Shown: positions 41,460 to 53,309, counted from the stretch's first letter. The stretch: DNA of 64,000 nt from Bemisia tabaci (GCF_918797505.1 NC_092801.1:28674477-28738476), one strand, 5' to 3'. Notes: generated from the sequence alone by a model not told the origin. Made by a program: numbers and translations.

Positions 41460-42720
41460 GATACCACCTAGAAAAAGGCGACTGGGACATTCTTTGATGG
41501 GATGGTGGCAGGGCGATGATTAGATGTTGCGTTGTCAGTTGTTCGATAACCTTTGGTAGGATAGGCATATCGACGGTGTAGGGCTGCAACCACGTATTTT
41601 GGTTTGCGACGTTGCAGACTTCCTGTCATACTTCATTTTTCAAATGGAAATTAAGCTAGTCAATGGCAATTCTTAAAAACGCCTGTGATTTTTCTTCTCT
41701 ATGCGAAGAAAATCCTGCAAAAACTTCAAGGAATATGTCGATTTTTTCTCTTTAAAACAATAAGATAGTGGCGGAGATTTTTAAGCACAGCAAACGAGAT
41801 ATGTGGTTGCAGACTTACATACCGTTGACATGTGGCGTTTGGGTGTCGCTGAGCGCCAGAGTGCGTTGTAAGAGCAACTTTTATGTATACTATGTACGCA
41901 TTATATTGTCTTAGCAGGGCGTCCAGCACGTGGAGTATGTGTAAGAAGATCAGCAGAGAGAAATAGTTTTCGTTTATCAGTATAGATATATTATCAATAG
42001 TCTCCATCAGTATACGGCGTTAAGAGTTTTTATAGGGCAAGGCCGGACGAAAAGTTGGTGGAGAGGTCTTTTAGCAGCACTAAGGAGATATTTTAAAAAC
42101 ATATTTCAAAAGTCGCCGTGTTTCTCTTATAATAGTGATAAGAAACGGCCCATGGAAATAAAACTAAAGACACTTGACAACATTGCACGGATCACAATTC
42201 ATTCCCTCCATTGTAGCAGATGACTACCTAAACACTCTCCGTAATAGCTATTTGAAAGATCGTTGCTCTAGAGCGCAATAAATTCTTTCTTATAAATTTT
42301 AGTGCTTGAACCTCACGATGAGCGGTGTATGTGAGCAGAATCTTCACCACTACTCGTTGAAGCGCAGTTCTCGTCGAGTGTATGAGAGGTTAACCGTTGC
42401 TTCTTCAAAAGTGGATATGAATGTCTCTGGCAAAATATTTTGATCGATCTACAAATTGTAGTAGGTGTGGGTTTCTTTACAATTTTTCTCACTTCAAGTC
42501 ACTGTGAAGAGGCATCCAGAGGAATTTTTTTGAGGAAGAATCCCCAAAACATCGATTGTACTGAAACGACTGAGGCCCTACCCTCGAATTTGTAACGGAG
42601 GGGTCAGGCTTCCCTCAAAAAATTAGAAGATAGGTGTGCTCATGTCCTTCAGCCACTCTTAAGGTTCTTAAAGTTGTGCAAATAATCCAAAAATATATTG
42701 GTAAAACATCACCCTTCAAC
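41460..42720. other. No firm gene; one short exon-like frame
   Basis: At 42318-42443 an ATG frame of 41 residues (MSGVCEQNLHHYSLKRSSRR start) follows a pyrimidine-rich tract and tag. It is short and without recognised homology, so I do not call it. The rest is A+T-rich. Confidence 0.3.
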
Positions 42721-42977
42721 TGGATTGCATTTTGCAAGAAGGAACGAAGAACGTTGCGATGTTGCTAAGATTGTGCAACTTCTATTGTCCTAGAAGAAAA
42801 ATCTGATCATCTAAAAACAGATTCTATTTTACACCCTAAAACTGCTGATTTAAGAAAAAAATCACCATTAAGTATCATATTTTCGCATAATTTTAGTAAT
42901 TTTATTGCAAAGGATGAATTTGCACAGTGTTAGCAACATTGCAATGCTCTTGGTTCCCTTTTGCAAAATGCAGTCCA
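42721..42977. mobile_element. MITE with tggattgcattttgcaa ends, copy 1
   Basis: tggattgcattttgcaagaagg / cccttttgcaaaatgcagtcca, with inner pairs gttgctaagattgtgcaact / agttgcacagtgttagcaac-type blocks. It is 257 bp, related to 58222-58480. Confidence 0.8.
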
Positions 42978-44159
42978 ATTGCAGGTGATTTATTTTTTAC
43001 CTCATTTATTTTCTACGTTGGGTTTTAATTACGAATAATCTGAGATTTGCACGACCTTAAAATTAAATAACTGTCCTATCGTCACTCACAACTCGTTATA
43101 CCTCGCAAAAAGTGAACTTCTTTTATTTTAAATAATGCAGATCACAAAGTGAAACAAACCAGGTGGTGTGAGATCTCGCTATTGGGAAGAGTGTAGAGGG
43201 CTGCGAGGTGCATATGCAAATTTTAGATTGTAAAATCTTATTGAAATTGCAAATATGTTCCCTGGGAGCCCGTCGAAACACGGTGGGAGAAGTCATTCCC
43301 ATAGAGCTAACTTCTCGTTACTTACAAGTTGTAATGCTATCGGAAGTCCGCTTTGTACGATAACTTTAAATGGTAATTTTCCCTGTAATGCCGAGGAATT
43401 ATGGGTACATCTGAGCATTTGCGCCCAACTTAAGGTGCGAGGAAACTTTTTCTCCCCGCAAATCTTCTGGAATTCCTCAGCCAAGCAGCTTACACTGAGT
43501 TGAATCGTTGAGATATCGTTTCCTTTGCGGGTGTAACTCGCAATATCCCTTTTTTAGACAACAGAAACCATCTTAAAAATAAATTTTTCGTTCCAATCCT
43601 TCCGTCCCTGCTTTCTCCTGAAAAATAAAACTCTGACACCTCAGAGCCCTCGAGTATAACTTTTGATGCAAACAGATGCGGGAGGATGCTTTATCATTGT
43701 CGTAAATGTCATAAATTTAATCGAATTTTCTGAATTGTGACCCTTGCAAACAGCCAGCTTCGTTACAAATCGGTGTTTTTTTACAGTATGGATGATTTAT
43801 GATTCCAATATTTTGAACTACTAATATTTAGATCGTACATGAAACAAAAAGTTTTCTGAAAGCGCCAAAGGAGGTTTTGTATGGAAAGGATACATTTTCA
43901 GTAATTTCACAACATAGAGATGAAACTCGACACAAAAGTTTGGTTAATAGGGGAGATAAAGTACAAAATAACCCAAGCTTTCGGCTGACTCAGGGGTTTC
44001 TCAGCTCCTCCATTGTTTTCTGCGCTAAATTCACCGCACACTGTACCAGAATCAACATAAAATTTGAGTTACTTTGTGTTTCACTTCCCACATTACCGAA
44101 AGTAACACAAGAACAAAAAGATTTTTATCAGTACGAAACCACCTAATGCAACACCCACC

Positions 44160-44202
<43 letters not shown>

Positions 44203-45092
44203 TATAGCTATTAGATGAGTTTAACAACCAAACAGCTAAACTATTAAAATAACTCTACAAAAAAAGCAATGTCAAACTTTTATCAATAAATATGGAGCTG
44301 CAAAACTGTATGTTCGTTTTACTTTTCCTTTAGATGAGACTTTATTCCTTTTTTTAAATTTTCAAGATGTGAGCATACGTATCATCAGTGATTCATGTAG
44401 GGAATGTGATAAAATAATTTAATTTCAGTTGAATGCTATTATTTGATTTTGACGCATTTCCAGAAATATAATAAATTAACTCAATTACAAGTAATGATTT
44501 ATACGAAGGCTCGTAAAAATTGCAACTCGCATCAAACAATTCGTTTGGGGGCCCAGCAGTATTTATTTTGATTCATTCGGCAACATGTCCTTGTGTTCGG
44601 GCTGCTCTCTTGCTTAGGGAAAAAAATATTTATCTCTCATTTCTCTTCCACAACTGGCGTAAAAACGTCTTTTAAATCCCAATTTGACTTTTTGATGAAT
44701 GCACAAAGCGTCGTTCATCAATCATTTGGACGTATCTACACCAAAAAGAAACTATCTCCATTGAGACATAGGCCGTGTCTGCCATGTATCCTTATAAAAT
44801 ACAGAGCTCGTAACTCACTGAAGGTAGTTCCTTTTGATTTAAAAACATCGGTCTGTCATTTGAAGCTCCACGCTCTACTCATCACCAACGAGGCTGGTTC
44901 TGGGATTATTGTTCCTCTTCTCGATACATCTTACTGCCTATCTCATTGTCGCGGAATAAATAGATCCTGTTTTCATCTGACCCATTTTTACTTCGGAAAT
45001 TGAAAATCATGCAGGAGCGAGGTATATAGAATAGTGGCGATTATTGACTGTTGGTAACACTATTTTTCCCTCATTTGAATGTATGTATAAAA
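42978..45092. other. No supported gene
   Basis: Frames at 43255-43503, 43877-44146 and 44593-45003 (136 codons) show no domain, signal peptide or splice support. A run of about 39 A lies at 44162-44200. Confidence 0.4.
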
Positions 45093-45312
45093 CACTGAAA
45101 AAAAATATGTTAGATGTTACCATACTCAGACACAAAGATACGAGTATGGTAATAAATACCAGACTCTATGGTTGAATTTACCATCTTATAATAAGTATCG
45201 CCAGAGCTCTGGTGAATACTACCGCAATTCTGATCATTTTGACTAAATAGTATTACTGTGTAATAAATCAAGTAGACTTATTGTAGCTGTTACCATACTT
45301 CTTTTTTCAGTG
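45093..45312. mobile_element. MITE with cactgaaaaaaaatatg / cttcttttttcagtg ends
   Basis: Inverted ends enclose 220 bp. The subterminal gatgttaccatactc is matched by gctgttaccatactt in the same orientation, and a gagtatggtaat block lies inverted between them. Confidence 0.7.
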
Positions 45313-45354
45313 AATAATCGATTCTTGGTGAAGCAGTTTGCATAATAATAACTG

Positions 45355-45625
45355 CGCAAGAGAGTTGGGAATTTTGTGTACGAGAGTTAAATTTCAGTTT
45401 AAGACTAAAATCCTCATCACTGAGGGGGAAAGCTCATTTCGAGCACACTTTTCCCCCGCCATAGTGAGATACTGTTCGGTGCAACACTAGTTAGTCTGGT
45501 CCTAACTAGTCTTGCATTAAACAGGATTTTTCTGTGGAATAGAATTGGGCTCAAATTGAGTCTTTTTCTCAGTGATGAGAATTTAAGCCTTGAACTGAAA
45601 TTTAACGCACGTTGACAGAATCACC
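45355..45625. repeat. Inverted repeat with ttaaatttcagttt arms
   Basis: gttaaatttcagtttaagac and atcctcatcactgag near 45390-45425 recur inverted at 45570-45605 (ctcagtgatgagaatttaagccttgaactgaaattt). The right arm joins directly to the repeat at 45612. Confidence 0.6.
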
Positions 45626-45882
45626 AACTCTCTGGCAGACGCAGTTAAAAATGTCCGTGTTTTTATGTCACTCTGTGCTGCATTATGTTACTTTTTTTGC
45701 ATCAGGTCAACCTAAAAGACTTGGTTGCTCGACACAAAGTTGTGTCAAGTTTACTCAGACCGTAGACTACTCTGAAACACTTGATCATGAAGAAAATGTC
45801 CTGCCGAACTTATGCACTTCCGTTTTCCTCCCCATACTCGGATGTTGCAACTTGTGTGTGCCTAGCGCTTACACTGAAAAAA
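45612..45882 (+). repeat. Dispersed repeat R2, copy 1
   Basis: The segment from gacagaatcaccaactctc to gtgcctagcgctta is repeated in reverse at 49151-49395 with high identity (gacttggttgctcgacacaaa, cttccgttttcctccccat). In copy 2 the tRNA-like block follows, suggesting a SINE-derived unit. Open frames here are not conserved as protein evidence. Confidence 0.7.
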
Positions 45883-45929
45883 AATAAAAAAAAAAGGAGA
45901 AGAGGGAAGGAACAGCGGGCTAATTCTTG

Positions 45930-46195
45930 AAATTGGTAGACAAAGCTAGAGACAAAGATGAAAAAAAGGATATGGAGGAATCCTACCGGTGAAAGCGAGT
46001 GACTGCGGTGGACAAATGAGGTAGGTAATAGACTAACTAACGGCAACCAACGAGAGACCCTTCAGTTACTCAATCATTTTCTACCTACGTCTATAAGAAC
46101 CGCCCATTTCAACCAACAAGATCGCTCTATATTCATATGCCTTCCTTGCCTATCGCTTTGTCTATCAACTTCAAAAATTAGCCCGCTGCTATGAG
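45930..46195. mobile_element. M2 MITE
   Basis: tggtagacaaagctagagac at the left pairs with tatcgctttgtctatcaact at the right. Inner blocks ggatatggaggaatcctacc / caagatcgctctatattcat pair loosely. Similar to 10255-10540. Confidence 0.7.
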
Positions 46196-46479
46196 AGCAA
46201 GTATGAATACAACCATATGAATATTTCCCGTGCTTCTGCGTCAAAAAAATTCCATATTTGGTGAGCTGCATTTAAACAACGTTTAAAGGAACTTTTAACC
46301 CTGCAGAGACGACTGCATACGTGAGCCGGCAGGGGCGCAAAACTAGCTCGAGTGGGCTTGCCTTTGGAAAACGCTAGTCAAAGCACTGACATAAGAGCAT
46401 ATCCCCAATTCTACTTGAGCCCTGGAATATAAATAACTGTACGGAGTTTAGGGTTCATCTTCATACTTGTATGAGTTTT

Positions 46480-46954
46480 GATGTGAGGGAAGCGGCGAAA
46501 GGCCGAGGAGACCCGGGGAAGAAAGGAAAACTGCCGCGACGGAGGCCACAAAAAAGCGCTCACAAAGCAAGTGGCGCTAAAACAAACAGGAAGAGAGAGA
46601 CCACTTCGGCGGAGGGGGAGGGGAGGGGGAGAACAAAAACAGGTTCGTAAGTGCGAGGGACAAAATAGAGGCAACTACTAAGAAATGTCAGGCGGCCGGG
46701 CGGGGAAAAAAGTGACGGGGCTCGGAGGGGATTTACAAAAGCGGGAGGGGCGCTGGAAACTGGGGCGCCGGCTCGGGAGAGACCCCGGGCTCCCGTTCCG
46801 TTCCGAGTCGGTCGAAACTGCGCCCGGCCGGGTAGGCGACCGGCGTTAATTCCGACGATAATACGGGAGTGACCGTTCTCGTGCATGTCTATACGACGCG
46901 ACGGGGTCTGTATCTTTTTTGCCCGGGGACGGGGGTGTCAAGTGTACACCCGAA
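46480..46954. promoter_or_regulatory. G+C-rich, CpG-rich stretch
   Basis: Marked strand asymmetry (G-rich on +, ggcggagggggaggggaggg) and high CpG. Minus-strand frames here are Pro/Arg/Ala-rich and probably composition artefacts. It could be a promoter or 5' exon for a gene on the minus strand, but no coding exon follows. Confidence 0.2.
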
Positions 46955-47025
46955 ATAGACCACTAGACAAGGTACGAATTTCAGCATTCTGATTCGTGTT
47001 CCTTAGCGAAAATTTCACCTAGAAC

Positions 47026-47437
47026 CCGTGTAACATTTTTCTTCTATTTTTGCCACTGTATACCGAAATTTAGAAGTAAAAACCCGGGTGTAGACCGAGT
47101 TTATCTGATATTTTTTCTTCTATTTTTGCCCATTACTCCAATGTATTGTAGAAGAAGATTAGCTGCTACTTTTCTTCTGACAACACCGTTTTTATCTTCT
47201 ACGATATCGCTGAGAAGCCCCGGATTCCTCCGGATGACCTTGAGACAGCGATCTTCTATTTTGGCTCTAATTTTCTTCTGCATTAGAAGATTCACCAGTA
47301 GTCTTTCATCTATTGCAGAAGTAATGTAGAAGAACTTGCTCTGCCTCTACCGTAAACCCATTTTAGAACATCTTTATCTGCTACATGGTCAAACGGTGTA
47401 GAAGAAAAAAAAAGTATAGAAGAAAAATGTTACACGG
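47026..47437. mobile_element. Element with ccgtgtaacatttttcttct ends, nested, GAAC duplication
   Basis: ccgtgtaacatttttcttcta and tagaagaaaaatgttacacgg are perfect inverted ends. gaac flanks both sides (47022-47025, 47438-47441). The interior is rich in cttct/agaag on the two strands. It is 412 bp, with one copy in this window. Confidence 0.85.
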
Positions 47438-47461
47438 GAACACGCTGCGCACAACGACAAT

Positions 47462-47968
47462 GGAGATGTTGCATGTGTGAGGGATTTGCGATTTGATCAT
47501 TGATTCTCATGTGAAAGTTCGCGAGAACCACGATGGTGCCACTGGTTTTCTCTGAAATCATCTCCCAAGCTCAAAAAAAGCTCTCAAAGTGAGGCCAAAA
47601 TGGAGGGGATAGGTATCCCACCCAACCCTGAGAGTCCACCTCTACATCAAAACAAACTTTCCATGCAAAGATAGGGAGCAAATACATTAGCAGTGATGCC
47701 GTGTTTTTAGTTTTAGAGTCCCCAAATAAAGTGGCAGCCCTGTCAATGTATTTGCTCCCTATCTATGCATGGAGAGTTTGTTTTGATGTAGAGGTGGACT
47801 CTCAGGATAGCGTGGGATATCCCCTCCATTTTGGCCTCACTTTGAGAGCTTTTTTTTGAGCTTGGGAGATGATTTCAGAGAAAACCAGTGGCACCATCGT
47901 GTTTCTCGCAATCTTTTACATAAGAATCAATGGTCAAATCGCAAATCCCTCACACATGCAACATCTCC
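47462..47968. mobile_element. P2 foldback element, copy 3, nested
   Basis: ggagatgttgcatgtgtgagg / cctcacacatgcaacatctcc ends, with paired arms as in the other copies. Interrupted host sequence resumes at atcgaaatcaactcc. Confidence 0.85.
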
Positions 47969-48539
47969 ATTATCGAAATCAACTCCTTACGCAGATATTC
48001 AATGATCCTTGATAAGTGAATTCAAACCACCCGCTCATGAAAACTCAATGCTCTACGTGATTCATATCGCTCATGCTCAACGTTATCATGACAGTCTCTG
48101 CGATATAAAAATCTGGCAACCTCAATCTCGACGCTTTGGCTCAGCTATAGCGAATTGCATATAGTTTGAATGACACATGGTGGGAAATGAACATTGCTCG
48201 ATTGAGAAGCGTGCTGAAACCGTTGTAGTGCACGATATGACCCAAGTAGAGCTTTGAGTTTCCTGTGAGCGGGCAGTTCAAATTCCTCGTAACCAATGTA
48301 AAATAAAAACTTTATTATCTTCGTTAGGAGTTATTTTCAGTTACTTTCATTGTGCGAATCGTGTTCTTTGTGAAATTTTGGTTGAGAAACATGTAGCAGA
48401 ATGATTTATTTCGAACCTTGTCTAGTGGTCCATTGTCATCTTTGCACGCCGAAAAGATCAAAGTAGCTTTGCAGAAAGACTATGATCATACTGCTTCCAT
48501 GGTTCTCTCAGGTGCTCCTTCATGACCTCGGGTTTGCTG

Positions 48540-48787
48540 TTCTGCCGTGCCACGGAAAAAATGCCGTAAGAACTTTTTAGACTTTGCAAATTGCCTCCGA
48601 TAAAATATTTATTTTTATGAATATTTTTCTTTGAAATTTCCCAGATCTGTAAGTGAAATTGTGATCAAAATTATGGGAAAAATTGGAAAAAAAAATATTC
48701 GTAAGTTTTCTCGAAAATGCGTGTTTCATCAATTGAAATTTGGCAACGTCTGAAGGTTCATACGCCGTTTTTCCTTACCACGGCAGT
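48540..48787. mobile_element. TA-type MITE, copy
   Basis: ttctgccgtgccacggaaaaaatgccg at the left and ttcatacgccgtttttccttaccacggcag at the right; about 248 bp. Confidence 0.8.
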
Positions 48788-49003
48788 ACTGGCAAAGAAA
48801 ATGTACTTTTGTATGAACAGAATACGGGTCAACGCACGAGTCGTCCAGACACATGGGTAGAAAAAGCAACCAAAATCTGAAATTGATATAGGAAGGAAAA
48901 CACGAAATAACAAAAGCTGTTGGTTGATTTTTTTGTGTTACTTTTTCCAGTGTTAAATCGACCAAATCTTTGTGTCGAAAATCTGCGGCCTTGATAAACA
49001 TTT

Positions 49004-49051
49004 GTCGCCAGCCTCCAGGATCGAACCTGGATCGCAGTGGTGATAGCCCTA
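49004..49051 (-). repeat. tRNA-like box B segment of a SINE
   Basis: On the minus strand ccaggttcgatcctggagg is a good box B plus T-loop-like hairpin. The upstream half (agcgctta... cctagcgc) lies beyond a 98-bp MITE at 49052-49149, so the insertion separates boxes A and B. Confidence 0.55.
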
Positions 49052-49149
49052 CACTGAAAAGAAAAGTTGGTAGAATTTACCATTTCTTCACACTATGTGA
49101 AATACAACGTGAAGGAATGGTAAATTCTACCAATATTTTGTTTTCACTG
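49052..49149. mobile_element. Very short MITE (98 bp) between SINE promoter boxes
   Basis: cactgaaaagaaaagttggtagaatttaccatt and aatggtaaattctaccaatattttgttttcactg are inverted ends, with a central ttcacactatgtgaa palindrome. The flanking ta on both sides may be a duplication. Confidence 0.8.
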
Positions 49150-49150
49150 T

Positions 49151-49395
49151 AAGCGCTAGGCACACGCAAGTTGCAACATTCGAGTATGGGGAGGAAAACA
49201 GAAGTGCAAAAGTTCGGCAGGGCATGATCCAGTGTTTCAGAGTAGCCTACGGTCTGAGTCAATTTGGTACAACTTTGTGTCGAGCAACCAAGTCTTTTAG
49301 GTTGACCTGATGCAAAAAAAGTAACATAATGCAGCACAGAGTGACATGAAACACGGACATTTTTAACTGTGCCGGAGAGTTGGTGATTCTATCTA
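49151..49395 (-). repeat. Dispersed repeat R2, copy 2
   Basis: Reverse complement of 45612-45882, including catgaaacacgg..gtgccggagag near its far end. Continues past the short MITE into the tRNA-like block. Confidence 0.7.
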
Positions 49396-49399
49396 CGTG

Positions 49400-50570
49400 C
49401 GTTAAATTTCAGTTTAAGGCTCGAATTCTCCTCATTGAAATTTTTTTCTGCTCGTCAAAATAACATGATCCCTTTAAGCTCTGATGGTCCTAAAAAGTCT
49501 AGCTTTTCTCAGGCTATGATCAACGACCCTCGAATCAAGTTTTAAATACATCAAGTTTTCTGCAATTTTGATCCATTTTCCTTGTTTTTGGTCTAGTTGT
49601 TCTAGAACGCCGAAAAAGGGGTAACTTACCCCCTGGCCCTTACTGACCCCAATAATTCCACTGGTCAACTGATCTAAATGTAAACCATATGGGGCCCCCA
49701 AAGAAAGAAGCAACTCAAGGCGCGACTATGAACAGGGCTGCAATTTTTCATGAAAACAAAATCTCGACAAAAACTGCAAAAAAGCGCCAATTTTGGTGTC
49801 TTTTTTTTCAGTTTGCTGCTTGTCGCGCGTTTAATTTTACCGTGAGCAGAAAGAATTTGACTCAGCTTGTAGATAGTTTAACGAGTTTTAACTGTGGAAA
49901 TAACCAATTTTGTCGTCTGATCAACTCCTGGCAAGTCACAGGCTATAATCCGCCAAAAAAGCCGATTTTAAGCAATTTTTGCCAAATTTGGCAACATCTT
50001 GGTGACAATTTTTTTATGAAATGGTCAGATTCGGATTCAGCGCCAAAAATTACATAGGAAACCATGGAATTAATGCTACCCGGTGTTTTTGGAGGCTAAA
50101 ATTTCTATCCGCCCGGACTCAAAAAGCGTCGTCGCTCCATAAAGCTGTTCACAAAAATGATGATATCCCGCGAACCAAAAGTTTCCCAGCGAGCTATAAT
50201 ATATCGATGGATGCGGAATCAAACGAACTATCGATTAAACAACTTTTTATTCAAATTTGAAGATAGCCTTTTTGGGTATTTGCGGATATGTAACATTTGT
50301 CGAATTTAAAAAATCAGAAATTTGGCAATAATGCATGTTAAAATTAATGCGACATTAAAAACATGGTCATTTCCTAAAAGTGCGTAATTTTTAAAGAATT
50401 TTCGTTAAAAACCGCAACTTCATAGCTCAATTTTGATGCCACTTACGGAATTTGCCTGTTTTCAACTTGGCAACGCTGTAGCGCGCGGGAAAAATTTCGG
50501 GTGAACTCGCCAATGCCGGAAAAAGGCGTGTCTTGTGATAGGGAACAACATATCCAACTCCGGGCAAAAT
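49400..50570. other. No supported gene; 122-codon frame of uncertain status
   Basis: A + strand frame at 49689-50057 includes a T-rich acceptor-like site (tttttttcag at 49811). Its Cys/Asn-containing stretch (LTQLVDSLTSFNCGNN) faintly recalls the cathepsin L region, but no GC.GG follows, and I do not call it. The region has many lone homopolymers. Confidence 0.3.
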
Positions 50571-50574
50571 CCAA

Positions 50575-50830
50575 GCGTAGGGTAAAATCGCCGATTTTGA
50601 ATAACCCTCTTTTCCAAAATCAAAGGAAAAATTAAGGGAAAGGCAAACGGTTTTTGCCTCTTGACGTTTTTCCTGCGTGTTGCATACCCACCTCCTGAAA
50701 ATATGTTTCCTACTTCTCACAATTTTATAAAATTTCATTAAATATTTCACGGATATTTCCAATCTTTTATATTTATCATTTTCCCTGTGCTGCCTTGACT
50801 ATGCATACAGCCGCAAACGCCTTTTGGGCG
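50575..50830. repeat. Partial unit of the 302-bp repeat
   Basis: Blocks ttttccaaaatcaaaggaaaaattaagg, ttttcctgcgtgttgcatacccac, gaaaatatgtttcctacttctcac and tatgcatacag match the tandem units at 52044-52600. Confidence 0.75.
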
Positions 50831-51612
50831 CTTCTGGGTACCAGATGCGCCCTTTCCAACCGTTCGACTCCCCCGATGTAACATGTACTATACTACATAC
50901 CGTTTTGCCTTATGGGTAATGACGCCATTCTGGTACACCCGGGAAAATTTGATTTTTTTCTGCATCTGGTATTCGTAAAAGTTTTCGTGAAATGTTTTGC
51001 TTTTAAGCATAACAATCTCGCACGGACGTATTACCTGGTAAAACTATTTTGGGGCTTCGTTATGCTTAAATGCCTCATATTCGAGGTTGTAGTTTCAGAT
51101 TGATTCGAAAAAATCACGAACAGTCACGTGATCTCTTCATTTTAGTGACGTATTACTGTGCTATTTTGTGATTGGTTCATTTTCTCGGCGCAGCATCGTC
51201 AGGCGTCACCTGTTTGCGGCTCTGGGTTGAAGGTTTAAGGTTATAGATGGCTGTAGGTTCCTCTCTTGGAATATAAGCCAATAAATCATCAGAAGAAGAA
51301 GAAGGTTTAAGGTTATGTCAGAGAGAATAGAAAGTTAGAGGCCCGACTCGATGCTAGGTAATTGAAACAGATTCGCTCGCAGCGCGCTCGCTGGCAACGT
51401 ACGCAACTACTATTTTTTTCTATTGTTTTCCAGAGACTAGCGGCGGGTATGTTGCTGCCGGACCACCTTCACGTAGGCAATTTGTTATACATCGTCCGTC
51501 CGCAATACTCTCGCTTGGCCGTATGAAAACGTTCCTCGCATGCGCAGTGTTAAAGAAGCGCCCTCCAACGCTTTGGCGTTGGAACTGCTTGTTTTTTTTA
51601 CAAAGGTGGACA
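50831..51612. other. No supported gene
   Basis: A 63-codon frame at 50912-51103 and a minus frame at 51420-51656 show no domain. A run of gaagaagaagaagg lies at 51290-51303. Confidence 0.4.
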
Positions 51613-52043
51613 CACTGAAAAAAAAAAATAAAAAAAATTCTCGGCGTTTTTACCAAGGCCCGTTGGTACCTTTACCATCTCACTTTTTTTTTACCAATTA
51701 TCGGTAATTTCACCAAGTCAGACTGGCAAGCTTATCTAAAAACCGGTATTTTTACTGTTTTTTTTTTCAGGTAAGAAAACCACTTTTATTGGTGATCAAT
51801 TCCCGGTAACTTTGCCATTTTATCTCGGTAATTCTACCGCAGTCGATGAAAAATATTGGCGTTTTTACCAAGGTCCAGAAAAATTACCGAGAAAGTTCAA
51901 TAAATTTACCGAGATTTCTCGTTACAATTACCAATTACGTAAATGGAAATTTTACCAAGAAAAAACTGGGATCAAATAGAACCCTGAATTCTTGGTAATT
52001 TTACCCTTTTCTTAGTAAATACACCGAGATTTTTTTTTCAGTG
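51613..52043. mobile_element. T1 element, copy 3
   Basis: cactgaaaaaaaaaaataaaaaa at the left and gatttttttttcagtg at the right. The interior matches copies 1 and 2 (ctttaccatctcacttttttt; cgataattctacc-type; tcaaatagaaccctgaattc). It is 431 bp and uninterrupted, so it is the reference for the nested copies. Confidence 0.9.
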
Positions 52044-52469
52044 TGAAAATATGTTTCCTACTTCTCACAATTTTATAAAATTTCATTAAATATTTCACGG
52101 ATATTTCCAATCTTCCATATGTATCATTTTCCCTGTGCTACCCTGACTATGCATACAGTCTCAAACGCCTTTTTTTTTACAAAGGAGGATAAAATAAGCT
52201 CAAAAAATTTTACAGCCTGCAAAAGCCCTGCCGTAAAATCGGAAGCCACTCGGGACACATTTTCCAAAATCAAAGGCAAAATTAAGGAAAAGGCAAACGA
52301 TTTTTGCCTCTCGAGGTTTTTCCTGCGTGTTGCATACCCACCCCCTGAAAATATGTTTCATACTTCTCACAATTTTATAAAATTTCATTAAATATTTCAC
52401 GGATTTTCCCAATCTTTCATATTTATCATTTTCCCTGTGCTACCCTGACTATGCATACAGCCCCAAACG

Positions 52470-52510
<41 letters not shown>

Positions 52511-52610
52511 CTCTCTCTCTTAGAAAGGAGGACAAAATAAGCTCAAAAAATTTTACATCCTGCAAAAGCGCTGCCGTAAAATCGGAAGCCACTCGGTCCC
52601 GGGTCAGCCG
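52044..52610. repeat. Tandem 302-bp repeat, two units with an expanded T run
   Basis: gaaaatatgtttc recurs at 52044 and 52346. Each unit includes tgtgctaccctgactatgcatacag, a T run, aaaataagctcaaaaaattttaca and gccgtaaaatcggaagccactcgg. In the second unit the T run is about 40 long followed by ctctctctctt. Confidence 0.8.
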
Positions 52611-52975
52611 TGCGCTGAGCCACGACAGGGTTTTCCTCGTCCCCTCTTTTTAATCCCGCTTCTTCCTCGCGCGTTAAATTATTTGGAAGCGGCCCGCGCA
52701 TTGTCTCGCACCGAGGAGAGGTACCCCGAGCTCCTTTTAGTCTTTTGACGGCTAATTGAAACCTTCCAGGCGAACGTAGAGGATGAGGAGACAATCGCGC
52801 GCTGCAGGAGGCCACCTAATGGTCTTCTTTTCGCGAGGGGAGATGAAGGGCATGATTATAAAAGGCGCGTTTAAGATTTTCTTTTCGGAAAAATTAAAAA
52901 TAAACTGCGTGACGTCCTTGTAGGCCTTTGGAGGGACCTGTGATAGTCTGTTATAGTGACTACATCACTCTTGCA
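52611..52975. other. G+C-rich unique stretch, no gene called
   Basis: ccgggtcagccgtgcgctgagc begins a CpG-bearing stretch to about 52870. A minus-strand frame at 52543-52815 crosses it but begins inside the tandem repeat, so it is doubtful. Confidence 0.35.
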
Positions 52976-52980
52976 ATACT

Positions 52981-53234
52981 TGGACCGCGTTAAGCAGAAA
53001 GGAACCAATCCACATCAGCTATTGCCAAATTTAACTGGGCAATTAAAGTTTTCGCACGCAAACGGTTTTACGGGTGTTTGTGCAAAATTCAGTGATTATT
53101 GCATAGTATACGAAACAAATTCCTTAAAATTTTCAAAATATTCCGCACAAACGTTCTCTTGTAAAAAATTAAATTGTGCAGATAAATTTGGCAATAAATG
53201 ATGTGGCTTGGTTCCTCTCTGCTGAACAAGGTCC
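52981..53234. mobile_element. MITE with tggaccgcgttaagcagaaagg ends
   Basis: tggaccgcgttaagcagaaagg / cctctctgctgaacaaggtcca, and further in cacatcagctattgccaaat / atttggcaataaatgatgtg. It is 254 bp and is the solo form of the unit amplified in the 20.8-22.2 kb array. Confidence 0.85.
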
Positions 53235-53309
53235 ATTTGACATGTCGATGATCGATGGTTCCAACACTGGAAAATAAGCCTTGGCTGTGAGAGCTGTAAT
53301 CATGAGTCA

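Larger units (their letters stand above)
46955..48433. mobile_element. tggaccactagacaagg element, copy 2, host of two insertions
   Basis: The left end atagaccactagacaaggtacg and right end aaccttgtctagtggtccat are 1.48 kb apart, against about 0.55 kb in copy 3 at 58571-59119. The excess is accounted for by a 412-bp element (47026-47437) and a P2 foldback element (47462-47968). Confidence 0.85.

Noticed and set aside
42318..42443. 41-residue frame after a pyrimidine tract, possible small exon
   Set aside because: Too short, no homologue recognised and no matching donor or upstream exon.
44593..45003. 136-codon open frame
   Set aside because: No domain, no signal peptide and no splice support; composition resembles surrounding noncoding DNA.
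46560..46886. Arg/Pro-rich 108-codon minus-strand frame
   Set aside because: Explained by G+C-rich, strand-biased composition; stop codons are rare there by chance.
46955..48433. LTR retrotransposon suggested by distant paired ends
   Set aside because: The paired ends are inverted, not direct, and the length is explained by two nested insertions.
49689..50057. Possible second cathepsin-like fragment (LTQLVDSLTSFNCGNN)
   Set aside because: Cys spacing is off and the GC.GG motif is absent; the resemblance is too weak.
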